DNA of 64,000 nucleotides from JAFGIG01 sp964397545 (GTDB taxonomy: Bacteria; SDB-A), in contig CAYNIW010000002.1 of assembly GCA_964397545.1 (NCBI GenBank), positions 1-64,000 on the forward strand, given 5' to 3'. Made by a program: the position numbers and the translations under genes. Below, piece by piece: positions 34,215 through 43,576 of the stretch. Under the pieces are notes generated by a model. It saw only the letters and a list, made by a program, of their open reading frames with translations. It was not told the DNA's origin and did no database searches. How positions within the stretch are numbered: the first letter of the stretch is position 1; every line of letters starts with the position of its first letter.

Positions 34215-35564
34215 TCAATAGTTGGACAGTTCGAGAATTATGCTGTCCTGAATGTTTTTTATCTGGTTCTGGGAAATCGTGAAATTGTTCATAAGGATCG
34301 AAAAACAAAGGGTGTCCCTGCCTTCTGTGACTATATAGCCGGCGATGGAGGATATTCCGGTAAGTGTTCCCGTTTTAGCCCTTATCCTGTCTCCTGAAAT
34401 TCTACGAAGCCGATTGCTCACTGTCCCCTCTTTACCCATCAACGGCAAGGAATTATGGAAAAGACCCGAAAGGGAAGGATGTCTGAGCATTAATCTTAGA
34501 AGAGAAGTGATGAATTTCGGAGTCATGAGGTTGTATCTTGAAAGACCGCATCCGTCTTTAGCTACGATGCCTGATGATGACAATCCCATTTCGCCCAGTC
34601 TTTGCAGGATATATGATACTCCGTCCAGCGATGATGCTCCGGGGGTTACAAGGGAGGCGATTTTTCTGAGAAGAAGTTCCGAAGCGAGATTTAAACTGAA
34701 ATTCAATATGCTGTCTGTAAGAGAGCTTAAGGGCTGGGAATAGTTAACACAGAGCGTTTCGTAAAGCGCGGGAAGTGTGAGAATGTTCGTAACAGCGCCC
34801 TCGAATGAAATTCCGGTTTTGAGAATTTCGTTCTTGAAAAGATAACCTGTGAAAAGGTCAGGCCTTTCAAGATTGACTGTCCTTTCGATCGGGTTTTTCA
34901 GAGAACCGGAGAAAATGATTATGTTTTTTCCGTTTTCGAAATATCTATCCACGGTGTATCTGTTATCTTGACCGGGAACGAGAAGATTGACGAATTCAAT
35001 GAATTCCGTTTTGGGAGAAACTTCGACAGAAACTCTGCCCTGAGACAATGACGCTTTGACTGTCACAAAATTACCGCAGCAGCTGAGGGCTGATATCTTA
35101 GCGCTGTATGAATAAAATCCTTCGTCCCACATCCAGCCGACTCCGAGAGGAAGAGTGTCGAGATCGCGGTAATAAGTGAAGATGTCTCCTTCTATTCTCG
35201 TGATGCCTTTGTTTTTGATTTCCGCGGCGATAGAGGAGAGGGATTTCAGGTCGAGGGAAGGATCTCCGCTCCCCCTGAGATAAATATTGAAAACTGTGTC
35301 GTTTCTGACAGAGTCAGACAAAATTGAAGTAGAAAATCTGAAATCCGTTCCGAGAGAGACAAAAGATCCAGCTATTGTAAAAAGTTTTTGAACTGAAGCA
35401 GGGATAAAAAAATAATCCTGATTATATGAATAAACGCTTTCGCCCGTCCGTGAGTTAACGCAATGAACTCCTGTGTGGACACTGCCCAGAGATTTTATGA
35501 AGCCGTCAATTTTTTGAGAATTGACAGACGATGTGAGGAGCAGAAAAGCTAAAAAAAAATTCAT
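34215..35564 (-). CDS. dacB: D-Ala-D-Ala carboxypeptidase/endopeptidase, PBP4 (S13) family
   Basis: A periplasmic penicillin-binding protein that trims or cuts peptidoglycan peptides. Signal peptide FFLAFLLLTSSVNS; active-site SxxK in PASVQKLF, the SxN-type DGCGLSRYN and KTGT are all in order. The long insert between SxxK and SxN is characteristic of S13. I use ATG 35564; a TTG at 35588 would add eight residues. No strong Shine-Dalgarno site is visible. Confidence 0.92.
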   Translation of the reverse strand: MNFFLAFLLLTSSVNSQKIDGFIKSLGSVHTGVHCVNSRTGESVYSYNQDYFFIPASVQKLFTIAGSFVSLGTDFRFSTSILSDSVRNDTVFNIYLRGSGDPSLDLKSLSSIAAEIKNKGITRIEGDIFTYYRDLDTLPLGVGWMWDEGFYSYSAKISALSCCGNFVTVKASLSQGRVSVEVSPKTEFIEFVNLLVPGQDNRYTVDRYFENGKNIIIFSGSLKNPIERTVNLERPDLFTGYLFKNEILKTGISFEGAVTNILTLPALYETLCVNYSQPLSSLTDSILNFSLNLASELLLRKIASLVTPGASSLDGVSYILQRLGEMGLSSSGIVAKDGCGLSRYNLMTPKFITSLLRLMLRHPSLSGLFHNSLPLMGKEGTVSNRLRRISGDRIRAKTGTLTGISSIAGYIVTEGRDTLCFSILMNNFTISQNQIKNIQDSIILELSNY

Positions 35565-35631
35565 AGGTATCCATTTTATACTATGCAAGGATTCAAATCA
35601 ATACCGGCGCAGGGATTTTAACATGGAAAAA

Positions 35632-36573
35632 CTAATACATAATGAAGCGAACATCATCAAACCATGTGCTATCTCTGAAAGCGTTGTCAGGGCAGAGTAT
35701 CTGAAAGATTACGTTATTTTCTCCAGTTCCGTCGAAATTTATCACAGAAGAGATGAGCGCGCCGTTGAGACGGAAAAAATACCGGGCGTCAAGCGTGTTG
35801 TATGAGATTTCAATATCATTCCATTGTCCCTGTGAAAGTCCCGTAATCGATTTCCAATCGTTTCCTGTTTTATAACACAGCGTGTCAGAGACAATCCCGA
35901 AATGCATTCCTCGTTTTGACCAGCTCCAGTCAGAGGGAAGGGTTCGGAAAGATATAATATTATCTTCACTCTGGGAGACAAAAGAGTTCAAATAAACTGA
36001 AAAAGATATTATGCCGGAATCTGCTAAGGGAACGTAGGCGTATGCGGTCACCCAGCTTGAGGAAATTTCAGGATCGTAAAAAACCGCGGCTCTTTTCTGA
36101 TCTTTGTCGCCGATTTTGGCGAAAGCGTTTCCAGCTGTTCCGACAACCCACACTGATGTATCGAGAAAGGTGTCCTGCGTGTTGAAATCTTCTGAAAAAT
36201 AGACTGTGTCTATTGCAGAATAAAAGACTATTGGATCGGACCATGAGGAGAACAGATCTTCGGTGTTTTTCGCCTGAATCCTTACAAAGTTAAAACCGGT
36301 GTCGACGGCGTTCAGAACATGGAAAAAATCCTGATTAGACCCGTATGCACCAGACCATTGGGAAGTGTCATCTTCAGAAACGGATCTCAGTGATATCGCA
36401 GAATTTTTCTCGTCCGATACATAGACTTTCAGAGAGCAAGGAATTCCGGCTAAAAAAACCTGCTTTACATAAATGTTTTCAATCACAGGCCCTGTATAAG
36501 ACGGATCCGCGGGTTGAGAGCAGGAAATTAAAAAGAAGAATACTGGCATTGCAAGAAATTTTATTTTTTTCAT
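35632..36573 (-). CDS. Lipoprotein with LamG-like C-terminal domain
   Basis: A 313-residue lipoprotein (lipobox FFLISC). Residues about 25-115 look like an Ig-type module; residues 130-313 follow the concanavalin/LamG jelly-roll pattern (YFSEDFNTQDTFLDTSVW, then GQWNDIEISYN, then WFDDVRF), a fold often used for glycan binding. No catalytic residues can be assigned. It stands alone, divergent from tRNA-Phe. Function unknown. Confidence 0.72.
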   Translation of the reverse strand: MKKIKFLAMPVFFFLISCSQPADPSYTGPVIENIYVKQVFLAGIPCSLKVYVSDEKNSAISLRSVSEDDTSQWSGAYGSNQDFFHVLNAVDTGFNFVRIQAKNTEDLFSSWSDPIVFYSAIDTVYFSEDFNTQDTFLDTSVWVVGTAGNAFAKIGDKDQKRAAVFYDPEISSSWVTAYAYVPLADSGIISFSVYLNSFVSQSEDNIISFRTLPSDWSWSKRGMHFGIVSDTLCYKTGNDWKSITGLSQGQWNDIEISYNTLDARYFFRLNGALISSVINFDGTGENNVIFQILCPDNAFRDSTWFDDVRFIMY

Positions 36574-36627
36574 GTTTTTATAATAATCTTTTTATGTCTA
36601 ACTGTCTATTTTTTTAGTTCTTCGGGA

Positions 36628-36656
36628 TTGACATTCGTCCATGAATAATATAAAAT
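36628..36656 (+). promoter_or_regulatory. Promoter for tRNA-Phe
   Basis: TTGACA (36628-36633), 17-bp spacer, TAAAAT (36651-36656), ending 10 bp before the mature tRNA. Same hexamers and spacing as the sites at 5253 and 6699. Confidence 0.75.
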
Positions 36657-36666
36657 CGCCTTTTTT

Positions 36667-36739
36667 GCTGGGGTAGCTCAGTAGGTAGAGCACGGGACTG
36701 AAAATCCCGGTGTGGACAGTTCGATTCTGTCCCCCAGCA
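36667..36739 (+). tRNA. tRNA-Phe (GAA), CCA not encoded
   Basis: A complete cloverleaf: acceptor GCTGGGG/CCCCAGC, D arm GCTC/GAGC, anticodon stem CGGGA/TCCCG with loop CTGAAAA (anticodon GAA), T arm GACAG/CTGTC with loop TTCGATT. After discriminator A come AA and then the stop of the convergent GT51 gene; the 3' CCA must be added enzymatically. Confidence 0.96.
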
Positions 36740-36742
36740 AAT

Positions 36743-38713
36743 TCAGTTTCCTGAAAATTCCAGAGAGATTTGAGAAAAACTGTCGAAAGAAGCTGTATCT
36801 ATGTAATTTTTCGATAACTCCAGGCTCATTATCTTTACGAGTTTCTGATGCCAGTATGATGAAATACCCCCGCCTGAGTAGTGAAGACGGTAATATCTTC
36901 TCGGATTAGGTATTATGCTCGCTAAATAGGCGCACTGAAGAGGATTGAGATCCCATACCTCGACTCCGAAATATTTTTTTGATGCCGCTCTAACACCCCT
37001 TATTCCAGGTCCGAATTCGATTATATTCAGGTATATTTCGAGGATTCTGTTTTTGGAAAGTTTCTTTTCCAACTGCCATGTCAGGACTGCTTCTTCAAGT
37101 TTTCTCGATAGACTTTTTTCATCAGACAAAAAAAGATTTCTCGCCAACTGCATTGTTATTGTGCTTCCTCCGCTTATATATCTGGAGGCTGCCAAATTCT
37201 CCCTCATTGCTCTTCTGATGTGAAATATACTGAAACCTTTGTGGCTGAAAAAAGATCCGTCTTCGCATACCAGAACTGCACCGACCAGAGGGCGCGGGAT
37301 GTTTGTCAAAAGAACAAAATTCGGATTAGAAGGTCCCAAATAAATTTTTTCCCCGTTTAGGGAACCTATTCTCACGGTGGCGCAAAAAGGCCTGGAAAAT
37401 GAATCCATGTCTATTTTTTTGCCGAGGTTGTCCAGTTGGACTCCCCGAAATACTGAATTTATGCCGAAATCAGTGCTTTCCGGACAGGAAGAAGAGTATC
37501 GGAAAAAACCTTCCAAGTCAAAATCGCCCCTGCCAGTCAACCCGGATAAGTTCGGAAGCAGCTCTTCAGGGACTAAATCTATAATGCTCGCAACGTCTAT
37601 TCTCTCTCCTGAAAAAATGATCTTTATCTCCGTGGTATCGGAATATTTTACAAAACCTCTAAAAGAAAGATTTGAATTACCGATGGAAAAAAACAAAGTG
37701 TCTATACCGATGTTTTTTTCGTAAAAGAACAAAGACGCAGAAGCTTTAGGGATCTGTAACAGGTCAAAAGTAACAGTATCACGGCAAAGATACTGTGAAA
37801 AGATCCTCATGTCTTTGAAGGCGAGTGATTCAGCTCTAATATGAAAAACAGCTTCATCGAAATCCACCGCGACTTTTCCCGACAGGTCATAACCTAAAAC
37901 TTCAAATTTGTCTGTAGGATTTATCGGAACATAAAAATTTTCCGCGGAGATCAAAAACAATCCGTCTGAAGATGACAGACTAAGACCTCTTCCCGGGATA
38001 GAAACAACAGCCGGCGATGCTGAAAAATCGATTATGACGGTATCGTCTATTCGGGCTTCAATCTCTCCCGTGTATCTGCTCGAAAATTCTCCTTTAAATT
38101 TTCCTTCAAAACATCCGTTTCTGAGGATGCCTTCAGCGTTAAATCCGTCAATCCTGATGTGAGAAAGCATAACGACAGGGTTCTCTGAATTGATTTTCAG
38201 ATATCGCTCTCCTGCAGAATCGTCAACCGAAAGAATAAAAAACGAGTTGTCGGCAGAAATATAACCACTGTGATGACTGCCTATTCTTTCGAGGTGAAAT
38301 GAATCTAAGACGATCTCCCGGCCGTCAAATTCAATAATCCCTTTTTTCAGGTCGATTTGGTCGGGGATTCTCATGAAAGTTTCGTTTTTTTCGCTGTTTC
38401 TTGAAGGTTTAGGGATATTTTTAAGAGGTATGCAAAAATCCTGGACTGAAACACGTTTTACTCTGCCAATGTCGGGGAATGAAACACATAAAGTAATATC
38501 TTCAGCCCGGCCGCCTTCAAACCTGCTCGGAGAGATGAACACGACTTTTTTCAGGCTGAAAATGAAAGGAGATTTGATTTCTATGTTTTCCGCTTTTATT
38601 CCGAGAGAGAGCAGTCGGTTTTCAAATGATCTGAAGAAAATAAATCTCGAAAAACCGAACATCGCGAGCAAGACAAGAAAAACGAGAATCGGTAAAACGA
38701 AACGTCTTGACAT
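36743..38713 (-). CDS. GT51 peptidoglycan glycosyltransferase with AsmA-like N-terminal half
   Basis: A 656-residue protein anchored by one N-terminal helix (LPILVFLVLLAMFGFSRFIFF). Residues about 30-440 are beta-rich and resemble AsmA/translocation-module-like sequences. From about 470 comes a GT51 domain: EDGSFFSHKGF (catalytic Glu484), GGSTITMQLARN, KLEEAVLTWQLE and EIYLNIIEFG. There is no transpeptidase domain. It would polymerise lipid II on the outer face of the inner membrane. It overlaps nnrDE by one base. The front half is the unusual part. Confidence 0.88.
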   Translation of the reverse strand: MSRRFVLPILVFLVLLAMFGFSRFIFFRSFENRLLSLGIKAENIEIKSPFIFSLKKVVFISPSRFEGGRAEDITLCVSFPDIGRVKRVSVQDFCIPLKNIPKPSRNSEKNETFMRIPDQIDLKKGIIEFDGREIVLDSFHLERIGSHHSGYISADNSFFILSVDDSAGERYLKINSENPVVMLSHIRIDGFNAEGILRNGCFEGKFKGEFSSRYTGEIEARIDDTVIIDFSASPAVVSIPGRGLSLSSSDGLFLISAENFYVPINPTDKFEVLGYDLSGKVAVDFDEAVFHIRAESLAFKDMRIFSQYLCRDTVTFDLLQIPKASASLFFYEKNIGIDTLFFSIGNSNLSFRGFVKYSDTTEIKIIFSGERIDVASIIDLVPEELLPNLSGLTGRGDFDLEGFFRYSSSCPESTDFGINSVFRGVQLDNLGKKIDMDSFSRPFCATVRIGSLNGEKIYLGPSNPNFVLLTNIPRPLVGAVLVCEDGSFFSHKGFSIFHIRRAMRENLAASRYISGGSTITMQLARNLFLSDEKSLSRKLEEAVLTWQLEKKLSKNRILEIYLNIIEFGPGIRGVRAASKKYFGVEVWDLNPLQCAYLASIIPNPRRYYRLHYSGGGISSYWHQKLVKIMSLELSKNYIDTASFDSFSQISLEFSGN

Positions 38714-40275
38714 TATGCCGATCCAATGAAACCGAAATCTTCTACTCTCTCAATTTCTCTGATCGCTTTTGGGATGCATTGGAAAATATCCGAAGCTATA
38801 ACGCCGTGAAAAAGCTTCTTGGCTGTGATTCCGGACAGAGCGTGAACGAATACTCCGGCGGACGCGCTTTGATAAGCGTTTATTTTTCTTCCGAGGAAGC
38901 TTGCTATGATCCCGGATAGAACATCGCCGCTTCCGGCAGTTGCCAGAGCACTGTCCATAACAGGGCTTTGGGCGGTTTTAAGCGTTTTTCCGCATACTAC
39001 TATTCCGAAAGGCCCTTTGAGATGGACGGTCAACGAGTATTTTTTCGCGAAATTCAGCGCGTGGTCTTTCGGATTTTCTCTAATCTCTTCAACTGAAAGG
39101 CCGGTCAAGGCGCTGAATTCTCCTGCATGAGGAGTTAAAACTGTGTTTTTTCTGCCTTTGATTAAATCCAATGACCCTGCGACCGCTCTGAGAGCGTCGG
39201 CGTCCACTACTGCAGGAATATCCGTCTTGAGGAGAATTTCTATTACAGCTTGTTCGGTTTCGGGCGCTCTGCCTATTCCCGGGCCGATTACCGCGGCATC
39301 GTAGTTTTCGAGAGTTCGGATCAACATTTTTGCCCCTTCTAAATTTATGAAAGGTCCGTCGTTTGACGAAAGATAAGTCGCTTCGGGGAATGAATCTGAA
39401 ACATGCGTGATAAGTGAGGGGAGGGCGAGGGTCACGAATCCTGAACCTGCTTTCAGCGCTCCTCTTCCTGATAATACCGGAGCTCCGGACATCCCAGACG
39501 ACCCTCCGATTATAAGGATTTTGCCGAAGCGGTTCTTGTGAAAAGAGTCGTCTTTTTCCGGTAAAATGCTTTTGACCATATCGCATGTCAAAAGTTCGGT
39601 GTCGTGGATATTTTTCAGGACAAACTCAGGAATGCCGATATCAGCGACGAACAAATTTCCGCAATGCCTCTTTCCATGGACCGTGAAATGACATTTTTTC
39701 GGGCACCCGAATGTGACTGTAGATTCGGCAAAAATTGCCTGTCCGTCAACCGATCCGTTGTCTGAATTTACTCCGCTTGCGATGTCGAGAGATAGAACGG
39801 GTTTTCCCGAGGAGTTGACGCGTTCGATTACTTCGTGGGGCAAGCCTTTTACCTTTCCTTTGAAACCTGTCCCGAAAATACCGTCAACCACAAGATGCGA
39901 CTGGAGAAGATTTTTTTCGAAAAATTCAAAAAAATCGGATTCAGAGGGAATTTTTACGATTTGTCCTGTTTTGACGAGGATTCCGTGCTGTATCTGGGCT
40001 TCTTTTGAAAGAGAAGAGGGATCGAAAAGAGAAAAGAAAAAAACTTTCAATCCCTGATTTTGAAGAAATCTCGCGCATACGTATGCGTCTCCGCCGTTGT
40101 TGCCTTTGCCGGCTATGACGAGAACTTTTTCTTTGTGATTTAACTTCCACCTGTTAATGGAGAAAAAAGCCGCGGTTCTTCCCGCGTTTTCCATCAGGGA
40201 TAGAGGAGGTATGCCGAGTTCACTGATGGCAAATCTGTCGGCTTCCCTCATCTGATCTGAACTTAAGACATACAC
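38713..40275 (-). CDS. nnrDE: Bifunctional NAD(P)H-hydrate epimerase/dehydratase
   Basis: Repairs hydrated NAD(P)H. The N-terminal YjeF epimerase domain (about 1-210) contains MENAGR, VIAGKGNNGGDA and DIASGVNSD; the C-terminal dehydratase domain contains GGSSGMSGAP, AVIGPGIGR, LTPHAGEF and TAGSGDVLSGI. The 520-residue fusion is the usual bacterial form. It shares its first base with the end of mltG and sits in the ruvX-mltG-nnrDE-GT51 run. Confidence 0.95.
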   Translation of the reverse strand: MYVLSSDQMREADRFAISELGIPPLSLMENAGRTAAFFSINRWKLNHKEKVLVIAGKGNNGGDAYVCARFLQNQGLKVFFFSLFDPSSLSKEAQIQHGILVKTGQIVKIPSESDFFEFFEKNLLQSHLVVDGIFGTGFKGKVKGLPHEVIERVNSSGKPVLSLDIASGVNSDNGSVDGQAIFAESTVTFGCPKKCHFTVHGKRHCGNLFVADIGIPEFVLKNIHDTELLTCDMVKSILPEKDDSFHKNRFGKILIIGGSSGMSGAPVLSGRGALKAGSGFVTLALPSLITHVSDSFPEATYLSSNDGPFINLEGAKMLIRTLENYDAAVIGPGIGRAPETEQAVIEILLKTDIPAVVDADALRAVAGSLDLIKGRKNTVLTPHAGEFSALTGLSVEEIRENPKDHALNFAKKYSLTVHLKGPFGIVVCGKTLKTAQSPVMDSALATAGSGDVLSGIIASFLGRKINAYQSASAGVFVHALSGITAKKLFHGVIASDIFQCIPKAIREIERVEDFGFIGSA

Positions 40276-41306
40276 TATCGACCTCCTCCCGCCCTGTTTC
40301 TCGATTCGTTGACGGCTTTCACATGTTCCGCGTATGTTGCCGAAAATACGTGCGAACTGTCATTTTCGGCGACATAATACAAAAAACCGGTTTTATCCGG
40401 GTTCATGGCGGCTTCTATAGATTTTTTTCCGGGACTGCAAATAGGTCCGGGCGGAAGGCCTTTGTGCATGTATGTGTTGTATGGCGACGCGACCTCAAGG
40501 TCCCTGAAATAAACTTTTTCTCTGTGCCCTCCGAGCGCGTAAAGAATTGTGGCGTCGCACTGAAGGGGCATATCAGCCGCAAGACGATTCATGTAAACAG
40601 AAGCGATTAAGCTTCTCTCTGAGTCTATTTTAGCCTCTTTTTCAATGAGAGAAGCGAGAATTATTATTTCATAATATGTTAAAATATCCTTATTAGGACC
40701 GTTCAATGAATCGGTTACCCTGAAATGGAGGGAGACCATCTCCCCAACGGCTTTTTGTGGTTCAGTTCCGAATCCGAAATCATAGGAAGATGGAAAAAGA
40801 AAACCTTCGAGCGAGATGGGCGGTTTTGGAAACAATGCCATGGGTAATACTGTAGATATGAAAAGTGAGTCACGGCAAAGTTCTGTGAACAAAACGCTGT
40901 CGCAATCAGCTCTTTGAGATAATATTGACGCCGTCTTTTCAATTGTCAGGCCTTCTGGAACAGTGACAAATCTTTTTACGGGACCTCTTTTAAGCCTTAA
41001 AGCTAAAGATTCGGGATTCGATGGAACCGGAAGGAGGTAATTGCCGCTGGAAATATTCCTGTCGGCTTTTATTTCGATTATGGATCGGTAAAAAAATTTT
41101 CTGTCGCTTTTAAGCAGGATCCCGGCGTTTTCCATTTCGTCCATCATAGAATTGACCGAAGATCCGCTTTTTACTCTGAACAGAGCTGTGTCTTTTCCGT
41201 CAACCGTCGAACTCCTGCCTGAAAAAGGCAGGCTGCAGGATATGGCAGAAGATAGAAATACAGCGGACAACAGCAGGAAAAAATCAAGCTTTGTCTTTTT
41301 TCTCAT
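40275..41306 (-). CDS. mltG: Endolytic murein transglycosylase MltG
   Basis: Cuts nascent glycan strands near the inner membrane, setting chain length. The 343-residue protein has an N-terminal hydrophobic segment (FFLLLSAVFLSSAISC), a LysM-like region and the YceG catalytic domain with ASLIEKEAK (catalytic Glu), YNTYMHKGLPPGPI and the final ENDSSHVFSATYAEH. The C of AISC resembles a lipobox, unlike the usual transmembrane anchor, so lipidation is possible. It overlaps ruvX by 23 bp. Confidence 0.93.
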   Translation of the reverse strand: MRKKTKLDFFLLLSAVFLSSAISCSLPFSGRSSTVDGKDTALFRVKSGSSVNSMMDEMENAGILLKSDRKFFYRSIIEIKADRNISSGNYLLPVPSNPESLALRLKRGPVKRFVTVPEGLTIEKTASILSQRADCDSVLFTELCRDSLFISTVLPMALFPKPPISLEGFLFPSSYDFGFGTEPQKAVGEMVSLHFRVTDSLNGPNKDILTYYEIIILASLIEKEAKIDSERSLIASVYMNRLAADMPLQCDATILYALGGHREKVYFRDLEVASPYNTYMHKGLPPGPICSPGKKSIEAAMNPDKTGFLYYVAENDSSHVFSATYAEHVKAVNESRNRAGGGR

Positions 41307-41664
41307 TTAAAAAATCCTGTAGGATAATAGCGGCGGAGACGGCATCGTCGCCGTGTTTTTTGGATTTAACCAGCAGTGCTCTTTTGGTAGAGAGATTTTC
41401 GTCGTAAAGAGATACTTTTATGTTGAAGGCGTTGCTGATTTTTCTGGCAAGAAAGGCTGAAGGTTTATAAGGTCCGTTTAGTGTAATGGTCTGACCCACT
41501 ACAATTTCCGAAACAAAATACTCTTTCAAAAGGCATGCCAGCGCCGAAAACAAATCTTCTCTTTTGACTGTCATCAATGGTTTGGAAATAATGCACATTT
41601 CGTCTGATATGGAAATTCCGCACTTTTTTCTTCCCGGATCTATTGATATAATTCTTGAATTCAT
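41284..41664 (-). CDS. ruvX: RuvX/YqgF-family nuclease
   Basis: A 126-residue RNase H-fold protein: SIDPGRKKCGI with the first catalytic Asp, VVGQTITLNG, DENLSTKRA and the last Asp pair in HGDDAVSAAIIL. The family acts in pre-16S rRNA processing and has been proposed to be a Holliday junction resolvase. Slightly shorter than usual (about 135-150). It heads the mltG-nnrDE run and diverges from folB. Confidence 0.9.
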   Translation of the reverse strand: MNSRIISIDPGRKKCGISISDEMCIISKPLMTVKREDLFSALACLLKEYFVSEIVVGQTITLNGPYKPSAFLARKISNAFNIKVSLYDENLSTKRALLVKSKKHGDDAVSAAIILQDFLNEKKDKA

Positions 41665-41715
41665 ATTCTTTTATGATATTCTATCAGACAAGTGAATAAT
41701 TTGAAAGGGGCTGCT

Positions 41716-42102
41716 ATGCTGGATAGGATTTCACTTAAAAACATGAAATTCTACGCTTTTCACGGCCATGAAGAAGAAGAAAGAAACAACGGAATAAACC
41801 TTGAAATTGACGTTGAACTCTATGTCGATCTCAGTAAGGCGATGTTTTCGGATAATTTAAAGGAAACGGCGGATTACAGAAAAATTTACACCGCTGTAAA
41901 AGAAGAAGTGATGAACAATAAATTCATGCTTTTGGAAAAAATCACTGCCCGTATAATTGGTTCTCTTTTCGATAAATTTGAAGAGATAGAAGAAATAAAA
42001 ACTTCTGTAAGAAAACCTTCTCCCAGCCTTGGCGGCGTCGTGGAATCTGTCGAGGTCACGGTTTCACGAAATAGAAACATGTTCATTGAAAGGCAAAAAT
42101 GA
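41716..42102 (+). CDS. folB: Dihydroneopterin aldolase
   Basis: Cleaves dihydroneopterin to 6-hydroxymethyl-dihydropterin in folate synthesis. Motifs: FYAFHGHEEEERNNG with the substrate-binding Glu, DYRKIY, and VRKPSPSLGG near the end. Start ATG 41716 follows AAAGGGG; an in-frame GTG at 41692 lacks a ribosome binding site. The neighbouring genes do not include folK, which is a common partner. The stop overlaps the next ATG by 4 bp. Confidence 0.92.
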   Translation: MLDRISLKNMKFYAFHGHEEEERNNGINLEIDVELYVDLSKAMFSDNLKETADYRKIYTAVKEEVMNNKFMLLEKITARIIGSLFDKFEEIEEIKTSVRKPSPSLGGVVESVEVTVSRNRNMFIERQK

Positions 42103-42731
42103 GATCAAAAATGATTTCCGTTGAAGGGTTGCCGTGTTCAGGAAAATACGCTCTGGCTAAAAAGATCACGGAAAAACTTAACGCGAAAATTTTCTGGTCG
42201 GACTTTTCGCAAAATTCATTTCTGAAGAATTTTTACTTGTCCGAGGGTAATTTCGCTTTTGCCGCTGAAGTTTCTTTGCTTCTCGAACGAAGGGAAGTTT
42301 TGAAGAAAATCCTTCAGCCTGAAATATTCGGCAGCGGTTTGTATGTCGCTGACGCTTCTCTTCACAGAGGAAGAATATATGCTTCATGCACCCTGAATTC
42401 CGACGAGTATTCTCTGTTTCTTAATATGTCCGCTCTGCTTCTCGACGATCTACCTCAACCCGATTTGATAATATACATAAGGACAGATCCTTCTGTTGCA
42501 AAAGCGAAATTGTCGAGGTCGGGATTCTTACCGGAAAGGGAGTTGAGTAAAGAGTATCTTACATCTCTTTTTAAGGCAATGGACGATTATCTGCTCAATC
42601 TTACAGATCAGGATATGATGGTAATAAACGGATACGACGATGCGAAAGAAAAGGAAACCGAAGCCGTCTCTCAAGAGATAGCGGATTTCCCCGGAGGTGT
42701 CAGGTTTTACAACATAGGAGATCATTTTTGA
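42099..42731 (+). CDS. Deoxynucleoside-kinase-like protein with altered P-loop
   Basis: A 210-residue protein with the bacterial dNK layout: P-loop region EGLPCSGKYALA (about 9-20), VADASLHRGRIYASCTL, LDDLPQPDLIIYIRTDP and a lid-type RSGFLPERELSKEYL. The P-loop residue after Lys16 is Tyr17 rather than Ser/Thr, and the ERS/DYxxxK-type acid is changed, so kinase activity is uncertain. In related genomes such kinases sit near folate and pantothenate genes, as here. It overlaps folB and panC by 4 bp each. Confidence 0.75.
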   Translation: MRSKMISVEGLPCSGKYALAKKITEKLNAKIFWSDFSQNSFLKNFYLSEGNFAFAAEVSLLLERREVLKKILQPEIFGSGLYVADASLHRGRIYASCTLNSDEYSLFLNMSALLLDDLPQPDLIIYIRTDPSVAKAKLSRSGFLPERELSKEYLTSLFKAMDDYLLNLTDQDMMVINGYDDAKEKETEAVSQEIADFPGGVRFYNIGDHF

Positions 42732-43576
42732 GAGTCGTCAGAACCTGCGCTGAGATGACCGAAATTTCACAATTCTTCCAAAAGCAGAACCTGAAGCTCG
42801 GTTTTGCTCCTACTATGGGCTGTCTTCACGACGGACATCTTTCGCTTTTAGAGAATTTAAACAGAAGATGCGACGCCCGGGTTGCGAGTATTTTCGTCAA
42901 TCCGAAGCAGTTTTGTCCCGGAGAGGATTTTGATAGGTATCCCCGAGACGAAGAGAGAGATATAAAACTGCTCGAAAAAAACTGTGATTATGTATTCATC
43001 CCAAATGAAAAAGAGATGTATCCCATGGGTTTCTCGACTTCCGTCGAAGTTTCGGGACTGTCCGATACACTGTGCGGCAAAAAGAGAATCGGACATTTCA
43101 AAGGAGTGGCGACGGTTGTGGCGAGGCTTTTCGGAATAGTTAAACCGGCTTTCGCTGCATTCGGCCAAAAAGACTATCAGCAGTTTGTTATCATAAAAAA
43201 AATGACTCAGGACCTTTCTTTTGGAATTCAACTGATTATGTGTCCTACAGTAAGAGAAAAAGACGGATTGGCTATAAGTTCAAGAAACAGGTATTTGTCC
43301 CCCGATGAAAGAACAAAAGCCCTTTCTCTCAGGAAAGCTCTTCTGACGGCTAAACATGAAATCGAAATTGGCCGGACGCAAGCTGAGGATGTAAAAAAGT
43401 CAATGCTCAAAGTCATGAACGAACTCGGTGCGGAAGCAGAATATGCGGAAATAGTCGGTACTGAAAATTTACAGACCGTAGAAACCATTCGGGGTGAAGT
43501 TCTTCTGGCGGCAGCGGCATACGTTGGCAAGACTAGGTTGATAGACAATGAAATTGTGCGTTGTAAGGAGTTATAA
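42728..43576 (+). CDS. panC: Pantothenate synthetase
   Basis: Joins pantoate and beta-alanine with ATP. The 282-residue protein has MGCLHDGHLSLL (HIGH-like), GQKDYQQFVIIKKM and SSRNRYLS motifs. Start is TTG 42728, overlapping the previous stop as TTGA. It is immediately followed by panD, whose product supplies beta-alanine, so two consecutive steps are coupled; panB and panE are not in the window. Confidence 0.95.
   Translation: MRVVRTCAEMTEISQFFQKQNLKLGFAPTMGCLHDGHLSLLENLNRRCDARVASIFVNPKQFCPGEDFDRYPRDEERDIKLLEKNCDYVFIPNEKEMYPMGFSTSVEVSGLSDTLCGKKRIGHFKGVATVVARLFGIVKPAFAAFGQKDYQQFVIIKKMTQDLSFGIQLIMCPTVREKDGLAISSRNRYLSPDERTKALSLRKALLTAKHEIEIGRTQAEDVKKSMLKVMNELGAEAEYAEIVGTENLQTVETIRGEVLLAAAAYVGKTRLIDNEIVRCKEL

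Noticed and set aside
39089..39586. Minus-strand ORF of 165 codons inside nnrDE in another frame
   Set aside because: Arg/Ser-rich product typical of out-of-frame translation; nnrDE has all its motifs in the other frame.
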